A stretch of 64,000 nucleotides of DNA from an uncultured Methylophilaceae bacterium (GCA_913009235.1 CAJVXS010000002.1:150719-214718); one strand, 5' to 3'; shown: positions 10,479 through 19,788, counted from the first letter of the stretch. Program-made: numbers and translations. The notes: generated by a model not told the origin, from the sequence alone.

Positions 10479-11168
10479 CTATAAGGCGTCCTGCACATGG
10501 CTTTCACGGCCTTGTAAATAAGCATCACGGGTAAAAGCATACGGATCTAATGAAGCATTTTCTAAAATATCTGAAATATCCAGTAGCCCAGCACGTCTGT
10601 CTATCAACTGAGTAGCACGCAATTGATTATGTAAGCGTATTTGACCAATGTTGTGAGCATAAGTAATCGGGTCACTCGTTGTTGTATCAATCACAAAGCC
10701 AGTCGCATCACGTATAGTGCTTGGGCCTAGAAAAGGAAGTACTAAATAAGCACCATTTTCCACACCCCAGTGCCCCAGTGTTTGACCAAAGTCTTCGTGG
10801 TGGACAGGGATGTAATCCATGCTTGCGACATCAATAAGTCCAGCTAAACCAAAAGTGCTATTGATAACGAATCGACCAGTGTCCTTAAATGCATGCTCAA
10901 ATTTCAACTGTAAAAGATCGTTCAACACGGTTGTAAGGGACTTCAGGTTATTAAAGAAATTATTAATACCTTTACGAACAAAGGATGGCGTGACTGCTTT
11001 GTACGTACCTGCTACAGGCTTAAGGACCGCACCATCTACTGCGTCATTAAATCTATACACACCACGGTTAACTGTTTCTAGCGGGTCGTTATTTTCTAAC
11101 GTAGCACAGCCCGTTGCGACGACTGACAACAAGCAACCAAGTAGTAAATTAATAAATTTTAACTGCAT
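10479..11168 (-). CDS. mlaA: Outer-membrane lipid-asymmetry lipoprotein MlaA
   Basis: Outer-membrane component of the Mla pathway, which removes misplaced phospholipids from the outer leaflet. The 229-residue precursor has a lipoprotein signal ending in VATGC (Cys21). The VacJ/MlaA signatures are clear: DPLETVNRGVYRFND, then RFVINSTFGLAGLIDVA, and GVENGAYLVLPFLGPS. It stands alone here; the mlaFEDCB transporter genes usually found nearby are not in the window. A basic ribosome site precedes the ATG. Confidence 0.95.
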   Translation of the reverse strand: MQLKFINLLLGCLLSVVATGCATLENNDPLETVNRGVYRFNDAVDGAVLKPVAGTYKAVTPSFVRKGINNFFNNLKSLTTVLNDLLQLKFEHAFKDTGRFVINSTFGLAGLIDVASMDYIPVHHEDFGQTLGHWGVENGAYLVLPFLGPSTIRDATGFVIDTTTSDPITYAHNIGQIRLHNQLRATQLIDRRAGLLDISDILENASLDPYAFTRDAYLQGRESHVQDAL

Positions 11169-11361
11169 ACTTTGCTCTCTTTAGGAGTTGTTATTAGTTA
11201 GTGGCTGGAGTTTCTTAGCAGCAAAAAATCACTACAAGCACATTATCGCTTAATAACTAACTTTTTGTCTATAAATTAAATTAATGGTCCATTTTATGGG
11301 TGAGAGGGCCTTGTTAAAAAACTGCTTAATGGTGTTTAACATGTGCTTCAGATCCAATAAA

Positions 11362-11829
11362 TTACTCGCGGTGATAAGGGTGATTCTGTATGACCGTATT
11401 AGCACGGTAGAGTTGCTCGGTGAGCAATACACGGACAAAAGCATGCGGTAAGGTGAGCTTGGAGAGTGACCAACAAAAGTCGGCGCGTTTAATGAGTGAA
11501 GGGTCTAAACCATCAGCACCGCCGACAACGATGCTGATATCACGCCCCATTTCCTGCCACGACTTCATCATGGTTGCCAATGCGATGGTCGTTTTTTCTT
11601 TGCCATTTTCATCGCAAGCAATGATGTAGTCTTTATTCACTGCTTTTAAAATACGCTGCGCTTCAGCGCCTTGTACAGCAGGATTCTTTTTGCCATCAGA
11701 ACGTTTGTCTGGCTTGATTTCTATGACTTCAACTGATAACTCACGCGGCATGCGCTTGATGTATTCAGCACAAGCCGATTCAACCCAGTTTGGCATTTTG
11801 TGGCCAACTGAGATAATCTTGAGTTTCAT
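11362..11829 (-). CDS. rlmH: 23S rRNA pseudouridine-1915 N3-methyltransferase
   Basis: SPOUT-family methyltransferase acting on pseudouridine 1915 in helix 69 of the assembled 70S ribosome. The 155-residue length is typical. Seen motifs include MKLKIISVGHKMPNW at the start, FVVGGADGL-type SIVVGGADGL in the knot region and TLPHAFVRVLLTEQLYRA at the end. It lies 23 bases downstream of rsfS, the usual pairing of two ribosome-associated factors. About 190 bases without a clear gene separate it from mlaA. Confidence 0.97.
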   Translation of the reverse strand: MKLKIISVGHKMPNWVESACAEYIKRMPRELSVEVIEIKPDKRSDGKKNPAVQGAEAQRILKAVNKDYIIACDENGKEKTTIALATMMKSWQEMGRDISIVVGGADGLDPSLIKRADFCWSLSKLTLPHAFVRVLLTEQLYRANTVIQNHPYHRE

Positions 11830-11852
11830 ATTTAAAAAATGAGCGTTAAGTT

Positions 11853-12221
11853 TTATGATGCTGTAGTATCTAGGTCATCCGCAGAGATATGGCCGCCTTC
11901 GCCGCCCCATAACTGTTCTAGATTATAGTAGGTGCGGATGGTTGGAACCATGATGTGGACAATAATATCATCTAAATCTACCAAAACCCATTCACCCTCT
12001 TTTTCACCCTCCATACCACGAGGATCAAAACCTTTGGCTTTTAGTTCTACATAGATGTTGCTAGCAATCGCTTTGGTTTGACGTGAGGAGTTTGCACTGC
12101 AAATAATCATGTAACTCGTCATGGCAGTGAGTTTTGTAACATCCAAAACAGTAATATCAAAACCTTTGATATCCTCGATAGCGTTAACGACCGCATCTTT
12201 CATGGTGTCTAAATCGGACAA
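11853..12221 (-). CDS. rsfS: Ribosomal silencing factor RsfS
   Basis: Binds ribosomal protein L14 and blocks subunit joining during starvation. The 122-residue protein carries the Iojap/DUF143 core (FDITVLDVTKLTAMTSYMII, then SRQTKAIASNI and WVLVDLDDIIVHIM). In most betaproteobacteria nadD lies directly upstream; here panD takes that place and nadD is absent from the window, which indicates rearrangement of this neighbourhood. Its role pairs with the adjacent rlmH. Confidence 0.95.
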   Translation of the reverse strand: MSDLDTMKDAVVNAIEDIKGFDITVLDVTKLTAMTSYMIICSANSSRQTKAIASNIYVELKAKGFDPRGMEGEKEGEWVLVDLDDIIVHIMVPTIRTYYNLEQLWGGEGGHISADDLDTTAS

Positions 12222-12247
12222 ATGATGACCCTTTAACTAATTGTTTA

Positions 12248-12628
12248 TTAAACAGATTGTGCTGGAATATTCTTTTTTAATTCTTTAATACGGTTTTGAT
12301 CATCAACGTACACTAAATCCGGTTGGTATGTTGCTAACTCAAGTTCTGTATAGTCTGAGTAAGTTGCAATGATGACAATATCTTCAGGCATCGCTTTATG
12401 CGCGGCAGCACCGTTGATCGAGATAATGCCTGAATCACGTTCGGCACGAATAGCATAAGTACTAAAACGCTCAGCATTCGTGACATTGTAAATCTCAATT
12501 CTTTCATATTCATGGATATTCGCCGCTTCAAGCAACACTTCATCAATGGCGCAACTGCCTTCATAATGAAGCTCACTATGGGTGACCGTTACACGGTGAA
12601 GTTTAGATTTAAGCATCGTTCTTTGCAT
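12248..12628 (-). CDS. panD: Aspartate 1-decarboxylase (pyruvoyl enzyme)
   Basis: Makes beta-alanine from aspartate for pantothenate and coenzyme A. The 126-residue proenzyme has the self-cleavage site Gly24-Ser25 (YEGSCAID), which generates the pyruvoyl group, and the family stretch [18 protein letters not shown]. It follows panC and panB on the same strand, so all three pantothenate-specific steps are encoded together. Confidence 0.97.
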   Translation of the reverse strand: MQRTMLKSKLHRVTVTHSELHYEGSCAIDEVLLEAANIHEYERIEIYNVTNAERFSTYAIRAERDSGIISINGAAAHKAMPEDIVIIATYSDYTELELATYQPDLVYVDDQNRIKELKKNIPAQSV

Positions 12629-12667
12629 CAGGTATGACCACTCAATCTTACAAAGGTAGCATTGTAA

Positions 12668-13528
12668 TCAATTCAAAGGTTTAGCGCAAAACTCAATATT
12701 GTCAATTAAACGGGTATTGGATAATGTAGCGGCACCTAAGATGACTAATTTTTCGTCATCTTGACGTGCGGGCATCAGCGTTAATGCAGAGCGAATGGAG
12801 ATGTAATCAACTTCCCAGCCTTGGTTTGTTAGAGCTTCAGCCGCTTTTTTTTCGATATTTATAAAAATGGCTGGTGCGGCCTTGACCACATCTATAGCCG
12901 CCTTCAGCGCTTGGTTCAGTTCTGCAGCCTGTGTTTTTTGTTGTGTCGTAAAGTACCCATTACGTGAACTCATCGCAAGTCCGCTTTCTTCGCGCACAAT
13001 ATCGCCCGCAATGATTTCTATAGCAAAGTTGAATTGTTTGACCAGCTCGCGAATGATGACTAACTGCTGAAAATCTTTTTTACCAAATATCGCAACATTA
13101 GGCTGGACGAGATTAAATAGCTTGGTAATGACAGTCGCAACGCCGGAAAAGTGACCTGTCCTGCCTGTACCACATAATGCACTCGCAATGTATGGCGGCG
13201 TAATGGTCATTGTTTGATTAAGTTTCTGACCATCAAAGTCAGGGTATATTTCGGACACATCAGGCGCAAAAACTATGGTGACACCGGCTGTTTCTAATTT
13301 GGCACAATCTATTTTTAAAGTGCGCGGGTATTTGTCTAAATCAACGTTGGAATCAAACTGCAGTGGGTTCACAAAAATACTGACTACAACACAGTCTGCT
13401 TGTTGTTTTGCGATGTCGACTAGTTTGAGGTGGCCGTCATGTAAGTTACCCATAGTGGGTACAAAAGCCACTTTATTATGTGCTTTTAATGCGACCTTTA
13501 AGTCTGCACTGGTATGAATGACTTGCAT
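12668..13528 (-). CDS. panC: Pantothenate synthetase
   Basis: Joins pantoate and beta-alanine using ATP. From the ATG at 13528 (MQVIHTSADLK) it has 286 residues, in line with the family; a GTG at 13543 that overlaps the panB stop would add five residues and has a slightly better-placed purine-rich site, so the start is not settled. Class I nucleotidyltransferase motifs are visible: VPTMGNLHDGHL (the HIGH-type motif), GKKDFQQL and the KMSKS-like MSSRN segment. Confidence 0.95.
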   Translation of the reverse strand: MQVIHTSADLKVALKAHNKVAFVPTMGNLHDGHLKLVDIAKQQADCVVVSIFVNPLQFDSNVDLDKYPRTLKIDCAKLETAGVTIVFAPDVSEIYPDFDGQKLNQTMTITPPYIASALCGTGRTGHFSGVATVITKLFNLVQPNVAIFGKKDFQQLVIIRELVKQFNFAIEIIAGDIVREESGLAMSSRNGYFTTQQKTQAAELNQALKAAIDVVKAAPAIFINIEKKAAEALTNQGWEVDYISIRSALTLMPARQDDEKLVILGAATLSNTRLIDNIEFCAKPLN

Positions 13529-13542
13529 TGGATTGAGCTTCA

Positions 13543-14373
13543 CTAGTAACTATGCTCTTCCGCTGGAAAGGACTGATCCTTGACTGCGATGATGTAAGCT
13601 GCAATTGCTTTTTGTATGCTGTTGGTGTCTTTCAAAAAGTTACGGACAAAACGAGGCGATTTGAATTCACTCGGTAGTTTGTCAGCAGGACCTGTATAGA
13701 TGCCAATCAAGTCTTGCAACACTAATACTTGCCCGCTACAATGCATGCCAGCGCCAATACCGATAGTTGGCGCTTTGATTGTGCTGGTAATTTGTTCAGC
13801 TAGTGTTGCAGGCACCATTTCCAACACCACCATGCTTACGCCTGCATCATCCATAGCTTTAGCATCGGTCATGATTTTTTGGGCAGAAGCTTCAGTTTTT
13901 CCTTGAATTTTATAACCGCCAAATTGATTCACTGATTGTGGCGTAAAGCCTAAGTGCGCACAAACAGGCACACCATACGAAACTAAGTAACGTGCTGTTT
14001 CAACTCGGTCGCCACCGCCTTCAAACTTAACCATACTGGCACCAGACTTAATCAACCATTGCGCATTTTTCAGCGCAGCTTCATTGTCATGCTCGTAACT
14101 TCCTAATGGCATGTCCGCAACGATTAATGTATTGGGCGCACCCTCAGCAACGCTTTTGGTGTGGTAAGTCATGTGATGCATGCTGACGTTAAGCGTGTTA
14201 TCGGCACCTTGTAGGACCATGCCTAGTGAGTCACCTACTAGCAACACATCCATTCCAGCGAGCTCCATTACTTTAGCAAACGAGGCGTCATAGCAAGTGA
14301 GCATGGTGATTTTTTCACCAAATGCGGCTAGCTTGCTCAGTTTGTTTATTTTATTGCTAGTGTTAGATGACAT
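13543..14373 (-). CDS. panB: 3-methyl-2-oxobutanoate hydroxymethyltransferase
   Basis: Transfers a hydroxymethyl group from methylene-tetrahydrofolate to ketoisovalerate, giving ketopantoate. The ATG at 14373 lies four bases after the upstream kinase stop and yields 276 residues; an in-frame start at 14406 would run into that gene. Motifs include MLTCYDASFAKV, VGDSLGMVLQG, metal-binding ADMPLGSYE and the catalytic VCAHLGFTPQ and GIGAGMHCSGQVLV segments. In a methylotroph its one-carbon donor is abundant. Confidence 0.96.
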   Translation of the reverse strand: MSSNTSNKINKLSKLAAFGEKITMLTCYDASFAKVMELAGMDVLLVGDSLGMVLQGADNTLNVSMHHMTYHTKSVAEGAPNTLIVADMPLGSYEHDNEAALKNAQWLIKSGASMVKFEGGGDRVETARYLVSYGVPVCAHLGFTPQSVNQFGGYKIQGKTEASAQKIMTDAKAMDDAGVSMVVLEMVPATLAEQITSTIKAPTIGIGAGMHCSGQVLVLQDLIGIYTGPADKLPSEFKSPRFVRNFLKDTNSIQKAIAAYIIAVKDQSFPAEEHSY

Positions 14374-14377
14374 GTGT

Positions 14378-15025
14378 TTATTCGAAATTAGGGTTGAAAT
14401 ATTCACGACGACCTTGGAATTGGTCGATACGGCCGACGAGCAAGTTCAGCGCAGATTCGTTTTTAATAATGTTGAGTTTTTCATTATTCACAATCAGTAC
14501 AGGCGCAGCATCATAGTCATGAAAGTGTTCGCTATAAGCAGTTGCAAGCCGTTCTAAATACTCGGGTGGCATATTGTTTTCATAGTTAATATTGCGCTCA
14601 GCAATACGACCAGTTAAGACCCTCACAGGGGTTTGTAAATAAATTACCAAGTCTGGCTTGGGTGACTCTAACTGTAAGTGGTGAAAAACCTGATGATACA
14701 GCGCATACTCTTCATTATTCAAATTTAAGCGCGCAAATAGCGGGTCTTTTTCTAAAAAGAAGTCGGCTGTAATTGGCTGCGAAAACATATCAACTTGACT
14801 GGTGTCTGCAATTTGCCGCGCACGTTGAAACAAGAAAAATATCTGCGTCTGCAGGGCGTAACGTTTCGGATTTTTATAAAAGCGCTCTAAAAAAGGATTT
14901 TCTTCTGCTTTTTCCGATAGTAACTGGGTTGAGAATTTCTCTGACAGCATGCGTGCTAACGTCGTTTTCCCGCTGCCAATTGGGCCTTCTACAACGATAA
15001 ATGGAAATTTGTCAAAAATGGTCAT
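14378..15025 (-). CDS. Deoxynucleoside kinase (dGK/dAK type)
   Basis: Phosphorylates deoxynucleosides in the salvage route; the exact base preference cannot be read from the sequence. The 215-residue protein has a P-loop VEGPIGSGKTT at residues 12-22, an ERF/FLF region, and the RIAERNINYE segment that resembles the lid and ERS-type motif of the family. It overlaps folK by 4 bases (ATGA) and precedes panB by 4 bases. The folK-kinase-panB-panC order is common in betaproteobacteria. Confidence 0.9.
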   Translation of the reverse strand: MTIFDKFPFIVVEGPIGSGKTTLARMLSEKFSTQLLSEKAEENPFLERFYKNPKRYALQTQIFFLFQRARQIADTSQVDMFSQPITADFFLEKDPLFARLNLNNEEYALYHQVFHHLQLESPKPDLVIYLQTPVRVLTGRIAERNINYENNMPPEYLERLATAYSEHFHDYDAAPVLIVNNEKLNIIKNESALNLLVGRIDQFQGRREYFNPNFE

Positions 15026-15537
15026 ACTGAATGATTGCTAAGTTTCGTAATGCCTTGGTTTTGGAAAGGTTCTGCTAATTTTACAACATTCGCGTGCTTA
15101 GGAATAATATCGTGATAGCTAATTTCTAACTCTGGTACAATTTCTGCCAGCGGTAATAATACAAAGCCACGTAAATGCATGCGCGGGTGTGGCAATGTTA
15201 AAGAGTCTGTTTTTTGGTCGACATCGTCATAACAAAGCAAATCCAAATCGAGAATGCGTGGTGCATTCGGGAAAGGGCGTTCACGTCCAAAACCCTGCTC
15301 AATATCTAGCAACGCTTTTAACAAGGTTTCTGGGCTTGCATCAGTATGCACTTCTGCTACGGCATTAATAAAATCAGGCTGGTTGTCATGACCAACAGGC
15401 TCTGACTGGTAGAGGCTAGAGCACTGTATGACTTTTGTTTTCGGTATTTTTTCGAGCGCAGAAAATGCTTTTCTGACTTGTGTGGCAGGGTCGCATAAGT
15501 TACTGCCTAATGCGATATACGCTTTATGCACTGCCAT
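15022..15537 (-). CDS. folK: 2-amino-4-hydroxy-6-hydroxymethyldihydropteridine pyrophosphokinase
   Basis: Pyrophosphorylates the pterin precursor of folate. The start chosen is the ATG at 15537 (MAVHKAYIALGSNL), giving 171 residues and overlapping pcnB by 14 bases; the reading frame stays open upstream, but that part lies inside pcnB and has no family resemblance. Seen motifs are YIALGSNL, SSLYQSEPVG and the signature RILDLDLLCYDD with PHPRMHLRGFVL. It is coupled to pcnB upstream and to the kinase downstream. Confidence 0.95.
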   Translation of the reverse strand: MAVHKAYIALGSNLCDPATQVRKAFSALEKIPKTKVIQCSSLYQSEPVGHDNQPDFINAVAEVHTDASPETLLKALLDIEQGFGRERPFPNAPRILDLDLLCYDDVDQKTDSLTLPHPRMHLRGFVLLPLAEIVPELEISYHDIIPKHANVVKLAEPFQNQGITKLSNHSV

Positions 15538-16870
15538 TATCCGTGGGGGTAGATTTCTTTTTCGACTTGCGTCTACGTTTTCTTTTGAGCGCTGTGTCTG
15601 GCAATAACATCGCTGTACGTTGCTCCGTCTTTGCATCAGCAAAGGTTGTCCACCACTCACCAATTTCCATTGGGATTTCACCAGATTCACAACGTAACAA
15701 CATAAAGTCATAAGCTGCACGGTAACGTGGGTTGGCGAGCAGGCCAAATGGGCGCTTGCCTGCGCGTTGCTCAAAGCGTGGTTGCATCGCCCAGATTTCT
15801 TTCATGGTGGCAATAAAACGGTTATGTATCGCTAGTTTCATGGCTTGGATCTGAATCACTTCATCCATTGCATTATACAAAGCAGGAATCATTGGCGCGT
15901 GTTCTTGATGTGGTTCCCATGCTTTTAATACTTCATGCCATAGTAGTGTCGCGAATAAAAAGCTTGGGTTAGATGACTTGCCTTGTATGATACGGTCATC
16001 AGTATTCTTTAATGCCAACATGACAAACTTTTCACCCATTGGCTGCTCTAACACCACATCCAATAAAGGCAGCAAGCCATGATGTAAATGTTGCGCGCGT
16101 AATATGTTAATGCTTTCGATCGCATGACCAGATAAAAATAGTTTTAACATTTCATCAAATAAACGGCTAGGCGGCACGTCATGTAATAAATCGGCTAATG
16201 CAGCAATTGGATTTTCTGTCGCTTGATCAATCTTTAAACCGAGCTTTGCAGACAACCTCACAGCACGTAGCATCCGGACAGGGTCTTCTTTGTAGCGTGT
16301 GATTGGATCACCGATCATGCGTAATACGCGCGACTTAACATCGGCAACACCATTATGGAAATCCAACACATCTTGTGTTTGTGCGTTGTAGTAGAGCGCA
16401 TTGGCAGTAAAGTCGCGCCGCGCCGCATCATCTTCTAAACTACCGAAAATATTGTCGCGCAAAATACGACCACTATCACTGGTTTTAGCATCACCTTTAC
16501 TGTCATGATGACCACGAAAAGTTGACACTTCAATCGTATCTCTACCCCACATCACATGCACGAGGCGGAAGCGTCTGCCGATAATGCGAGAACGGCTGAA
16601 TATTTTATTCACCTCTTCAGGTTTGGCATTGGTAGCAATATCAAAGTCTTTTGGCTTAGAGTCGAGTAGTAAATCTCTGACCGCACCACCCACGATGTAA
16701 ACATCAAAGCCAGCCTTGTGTAAGCCTTCGCAGGTTTTGAGAGCGGCTGAGCTAATTAATGTTTGATCAATTTTATGTTTATTAGCGGGGATTGTTTTGG
16801 CAGCGCTCGGTAAGTTACTGTCTACTGATTCACTTTTATTAAATACTTTATGCAGAAATTTTCTAATCAT
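15524..16870 (-). CDS. pcnB: Poly(A) polymerase I
   Basis: Adds 3' poly(A) tails that promote RNA decay. The 448-residue protein contains the class II nucleotidyltransferase head VYIVGGAVRDLLL near residue 55 with the catalytic DFDIATNAKP, then RRDFTANALYY and the EDPVRMLRAVRLSAKLG motif shared with CCA-adding enzymes. A basic C-terminus (KRKRRRKSKKKS) and the leader before residue 40 favour PcnB over Cca. It heads the pcnB-folK-kinase-pan series. CCA-adding activity is the alternative and is less likely. Confidence 0.9.
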   Translation of the reverse strand: MIRKFLHKVFNKSESVDSNLPSAAKTIPANKHKIDQTLISSAALKTCEGLHKAGFDVYIVGGAVRDLLLDSKPKDFDIATNAKPEEVNKIFSRSRIIGRRFRLVHVMWGRDTIEVSTFRGHHDSKGDAKTSDSGRILRDNIFGSLEDDAARRDFTANALYYNAQTQDVLDFHNGVADVKSRVLRMIGDPITRYKEDPVRMLRAVRLSAKLGLKIDQATENPIAALADLLHDVPPSRLFDEMLKLFLSGHAIESINILRAQHLHHGLLPLLDVVLEQPMGEKFVMLALKNTDDRIIQGKSSNPSFLFATLLWHEVLKAWEPHQEHAPMIPALYNAMDEVIQIQAMKLAIHNRFIATMKEIWAMQPRFEQRAGKRPFGLLANPRYRAAYDFMLLRCESGEIPMEIGEWWTTFADAKTEQRTAMLLPDTALKRKRRRKSKKKSTPTDNGSA

Positions 16871-16898
16871 CTAATTTGGACCATCTCATTTGAATCAT

Positions 16899-17450
16899 CT
16901 ATTTGTTGGACGCATTGTTCCATAGCACATCAGGCACGCCTGCTTCTTTGTTTAAAATGCGACACAACACAAAGAGCAGGTCTGATAAGCGGTTAATATA
17001 TTGTAGGGAAGTCTCAGTCAACTTTTCTTCCGAATTTAATGTATGCATCACACGTTCAGCACGCCTACATATCGTTCTGGCCAAGTGGCAATGTCCAGCT
17101 GCACGGCTGCCACCTGGTAAAATGAATTCTTTCAGCGGCTCAAGATTATCATTAAATGCATCTAGTGTCGTTTCTAATTCCGTAATACGCTCAGCTTTAA
17201 TCAACTTCATATTAGGCATGCAAATTTCACCGCCAAGATTGAACAAATCATGCTGCACAGCGATTAAACAATCGGTAATTTGGTCAGGAATTGGCTCGGC
17301 TAGCATAATGCCAATCACGGCATTCAACTCATCAACATTGCCCATGGCATGAACGCGCAAGCTATCTTTAGGCACACGCGTTCCATCACCTAAGCCTGTA
17401 GTGCCGCCATCACCCGTCCGAGTGTAAATTTTACTTAATCGATTACCCAT
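16899..17450 (-). CDS. Cob(I)alamin adenosyltransferase (PduO type)
   Basis: Transfers an adenosyl group from ATP to cob(I)alamin or its corrinoid precursors. The 183-residue all-helical protein has the N-terminal ATP-binding signature IYTRTGDGGTTGLGDG, then GNVDELNAVIG, the FILPGGSRAAGHCHLART motif and RRAERV. It implies use of adenosylcobalamin in this organism. It lies just upstream of pcnB (about 28 bases) and divergent from murI. Confidence 0.94.
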   Translation of the reverse strand: MGNRLSKIYTRTGDGGTTGLGDGTRVPKDSLRVHAMGNVDELNAVIGIMLAEPIPDQITDCLIAVQHDLFNLGGEICMPNMKLIKAERITELETTLDAFNDNLEPLKEFILPGGSRAAGHCHLARTICRRAERVMHTLNSEEKLTETSLQYINRLSDLLFVLCRILNKEAGVPDVLWNNASNK

Positions 17451-17486
17451 TGCTCATGTTTCTAATATAATTAGTCATTATAAATC

Positions 17487-18329
17487 ATGCATAACCATTT
17501 ACAGAAAAATAAGCAGACTAATACCAATACAATCTCAGCCAGCACAGAGGCAATTGGTGTGATGGACTCTGGCGTGGGTGGCCTTTCTGTTCTGCAGCAT
17601 ATTCACCGCCTGTTACCGTACGAGCATCTCAACTTTGTGGCAGATAGCCAATATGCACCCTATGGCAGCTTAAGCCCTAAAGAAGTCACGGAGCGTTGCT
17701 TCACCATTGCGGACTTTTTAATCGAGCAAAACGTTAAAGCCTTAGTCGTCGCCTGCAATACCGCAACTGCGGCTTCCATTCAATTAATGCGCGCTAAATA
17801 CAAGCTGCCGATTATCGGCATGGAACCAGCCGTCAAGCCAGCTGCACTAGCCAGTAAAAATGGCATTATTGGCGTGCTAGCCACCGTCGGTACACTCGGG
17901 AGTGCACAGTTTGCCGCATTATTAACTAATTATGGACAAGATATTCAAGTTAATACCCAAGGTTGTATCGGTTTAGTCGAATGTGTAGAGCGTGGTGAAA
18001 TCAATACTGCTAGTACTAAAGCATTAGTTGCACAATATTGTGCGCCACTACTTGCAGCAGGGGCGGATACGGTTGTATTGGGCTGTACACATTATTTTTT
18101 TGTGCGGGAAGTGGTTCAAGAAATTATGGGTGGTGATGTTGCGATAATTGACACTGGTGAAGCGGTTGCTAAGCATTTGCAAGCGACGTTAGAGGCGCAG
18201 TCATTATTAACACCTTCAGAAGTGGAATCTAATATTTCGATTTGGACTAATAATGCATCTGAGGATAGGGGTGATGTGATTCAGCAGCTATGGGGTAAGA
18301 AAGGTGCTAAGATTGAACGCATTAAGTGA
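17487..18329 (+). CDS. murI: Glutamate racemase
   Basis: Produces D-glutamate for peptidoglycan. The 280-residue protein shows the catalytic cysteines in VACNTATAA (Cys90) and LGCTHYF (Cys200), and the MDSGVGGLSV substrate loop where DSGVGG is conserved. The first 20 residues are polar and atypical, so a later start cannot be excluded, and no clear ribosome site precedes the ATG. It is divergent from the adenosyltransferase gene. Confidence 0.94.
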   Translation: MHNHLQKNKQTNTNTISASTEAIGVMDSGVGGLSVLQHIHRLLPYEHLNFVADSQYAPYGSLSPKEVTERCFTIADFLIEQNVKALVVACNTATAASIQLMRAKYKLPIIGMEPAVKPAALASKNGIIGVLATVGTLGSAQFAALLTNYGQDIQVNTQGCIGLVECVERGEINTASTKALVAQYCAPLLAAGADTVVLGCTHYFFVREVVQEIMGGDVAIIDTGEAVAKHLQATLEAQSLLTPSEVESNISIWTNNASEDRGDVIQQLWGKKGAKIERIK

Positions 18330-18457
18330 ATGGTTTAGTTGGCTTTGAAGCCAATCATGCTCAAACTAGGACATCTCCTCCAGGACTGCTGGCATGGTTG
18401 CAAATTGATTCGATGAGCAGTATAAAGTACGTAACTTTTGTAAAGTGATCTAAATTA

Positions 18458-18628
18458 TCAGGCAGTGATGATGGGCACGTCACCTGGTAGATCGAGAATT
18501 CCTAGCGCGTCTGATAAATCGTATATTTCGGTTGGGAAGGTGGGAAGGCCACAAGGTAGTTTAAGTTGCGTTTCAGCTTGTAATTGGCGAGGATTGAGTC
18601 CGCTATTGATGTTAAAAAGCGGTAACGA
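18458..18628 (-). pseudogene. In-frame extension ORF after the zinc-finger gene, possible gene remnant
   Basis: The 300-base gap between murI and the zinc-finger gene is not empty. Directly after the TAG stop of the zinc-finger gene, the same frame stays open for 56 codons to a TGA at 18458-18460. The translation has ordinary protein composition (for example GLNPRQLQAETQLKLPCG and DLSDALGILDLPGD). It has no ATG of its own. I do not recognise the family. It may be the end of a gene lost by deletion, or a chance open frame. The remaining bases 18330-18457 show nothing convincing. Confidence 0.35.
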
Positions 18629-18817
18629 CTAATGGTGTGAAACCACTTCGCCCTCTTTTAGAGTGTACTTAGTGCCACAGTAAGGGCAGGCGACTTCACC
18701 TGTCCTTGAGATATCTAAAAACACACGCGGATGTGATGCCCATAGCGCAACTTCTTTTGTTGGACAGTGGAGTGGTAAATCTTTCGCAGTCACTTCAAGT
18801 TCTTTCACATCAGACAT
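18629..18817 (-). CDS. Zinc-finger CHCC-domain protein
   Basis: A 62-residue protein of the zf-CHCC family, related to the zinc-binding accessory subunit type of NADH dehydrogenase. Zinc ligands seen are the Cys in LPLHCP, His in SHPRVFL and CPYCGTKY. The family stretch HPRVFLDISRTGEVACPYC is intact. In betaproteobacteria it usually follows ilvE and precedes waaF; ilvE is present upstream, but waaF is missing and replaced by unassigned sequence. Confidence 0.9.
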   Translation of the reverse strand: MSDVKELEVTAKDLPLHCPTKEVALWASHPRVFLDISRTGEVACPYCGTKYTLKEGEVVSHH

Positions 18818-18855
18818 GGCGCCCCTTTAGATAATGAGTAGACCACAGCAGCGGT

Positions 18856-19788
18856 TTAAATGTGAGTCAGCCAATTTGCATGTTTCTCAGAGCGGCCATG
18901 AACGATATCAAAATACATGGTTTGTAATCTCTCCGTAATAGGGCCACGTGTACCAGTACCAATCGGGCGGTTATCTAGCTCGCGAATTGGCGTCACTTCA
19001 GCAGCAGTGCCAGTGAAGAATGCTTCATCAGCGGTATATACTTCATCACGCGTAATGCGCTTTTCAACCACTGTTAGGCCAATTTCGGCAGCCAGTTGCA
19101 CGATGGTGTCACGCGTGATGCCTTCTAGTGCGCTGGTGAGGTCTGGTGTGTACAGCTTGCCTTTGCGGATTATAAAAATGTTCTCTCCAGAGCCTTCAGC
19201 GACAAAGCCATCAACATCTAATAATAAGGCTTCTTGGTAGCCATCTTGTGTCGCTTCTTGATGCGCTAAGATGCTATTCATATAGTTACCATTGGCTTTG
19301 GCTTTACACATCGTAATGTTTACATGGTGACGTGAGAAAGACGATGTTTTCACGCGAATGCCGTTAGTCAGCGCATCATCACCCATATAAGCACCCCAGC
19401 TCCAAGCTGCAACGATAACGTGTGTTGATAATGTGGTAGCAGAAATCCCCATCGCTTCAGAACCGTAAAAAGCCATTGGGCGTATATAAGCAGATTCCAA
19501 CTTATTTTCACGGACAGCGGCTTTTTGCGCTTCGATTAATGCGGCTTTATCAAAAGGCATCTTCATACCTAAGATTTTCGCACTATTGAATAGGCGGTCT
19601 GTGTGATCTTTTAAACGAAAAATAGCAGGGCCTTTGACCGTTTTATAAGCGCGGACGCCTTCAAATACACCCATGCCATAATGTAGTGTGTGTGTGAGCA
19701 CGTGCGTAGTCGCATCGCGCCAGTCAACTAATTCACCGTCGTACCAGATAAGACCATCGCGGTCAGACATAGAGGTTGGTATTGCCAT
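18856..19788 (-). CDS. ilvE: Branched-chain amino-acid aminotransferase
   Basis: PLP enzyme for the final transamination step to valine, leucine and isoleucine. The 310-residue fold-type IV protein has the expected Schiff-base lysine in the KANGNYMNS context (about residue 164), the N-terminal HYGMGVFEG(V)RAY signature and GSGENIFIIRKG near residue 200, followed by the GTAAEVTPI motif. It is followed by the zinc-finger gene. It is divergent from the SCO gene with about 100 bases between them. Confidence 0.96.
   Translation of the reverse strand: MAIPTSMSDRDGLIWYDGELVDWRDATTHVLTHTLHYGMGVFEGVRAYKTVKGPAIFRLKDHTDRLFNSAKILGMKMPFDKAALIEAQKAAVRENKLESAYIRPMAFYGSEAMGISATTLSTHVIVAAWSWGAYMGDDALTNGIRVKTSSFSRHHVNITMCKAKANGNYMNSILAHQEATQDGYQEALLLDVDGFVAEGSGENIFIIRKGKLYTPDLTSALEGITRDTIVQLAAEIGLTVVEKRITRDEVYTADEAFFTGTAAEVTPIRELDNRPIGTGTRGPITERLQTMYFDIVHGRSEKHANWLTHI

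Noticed and set aside
11250..11342. 30-codon minus-strand ORF after rlmH (MLNTIKQFFNKAL start)
   Set aside because: Too short, no clear ribosome site and no recognised family; possible small protein but not supportable.
18326..18448. Plus-strand 40-codon ORF starting with GTG at the murI stop
   Set aside because: Both strands are open here and there is no family match or ribosome site; likely chance.
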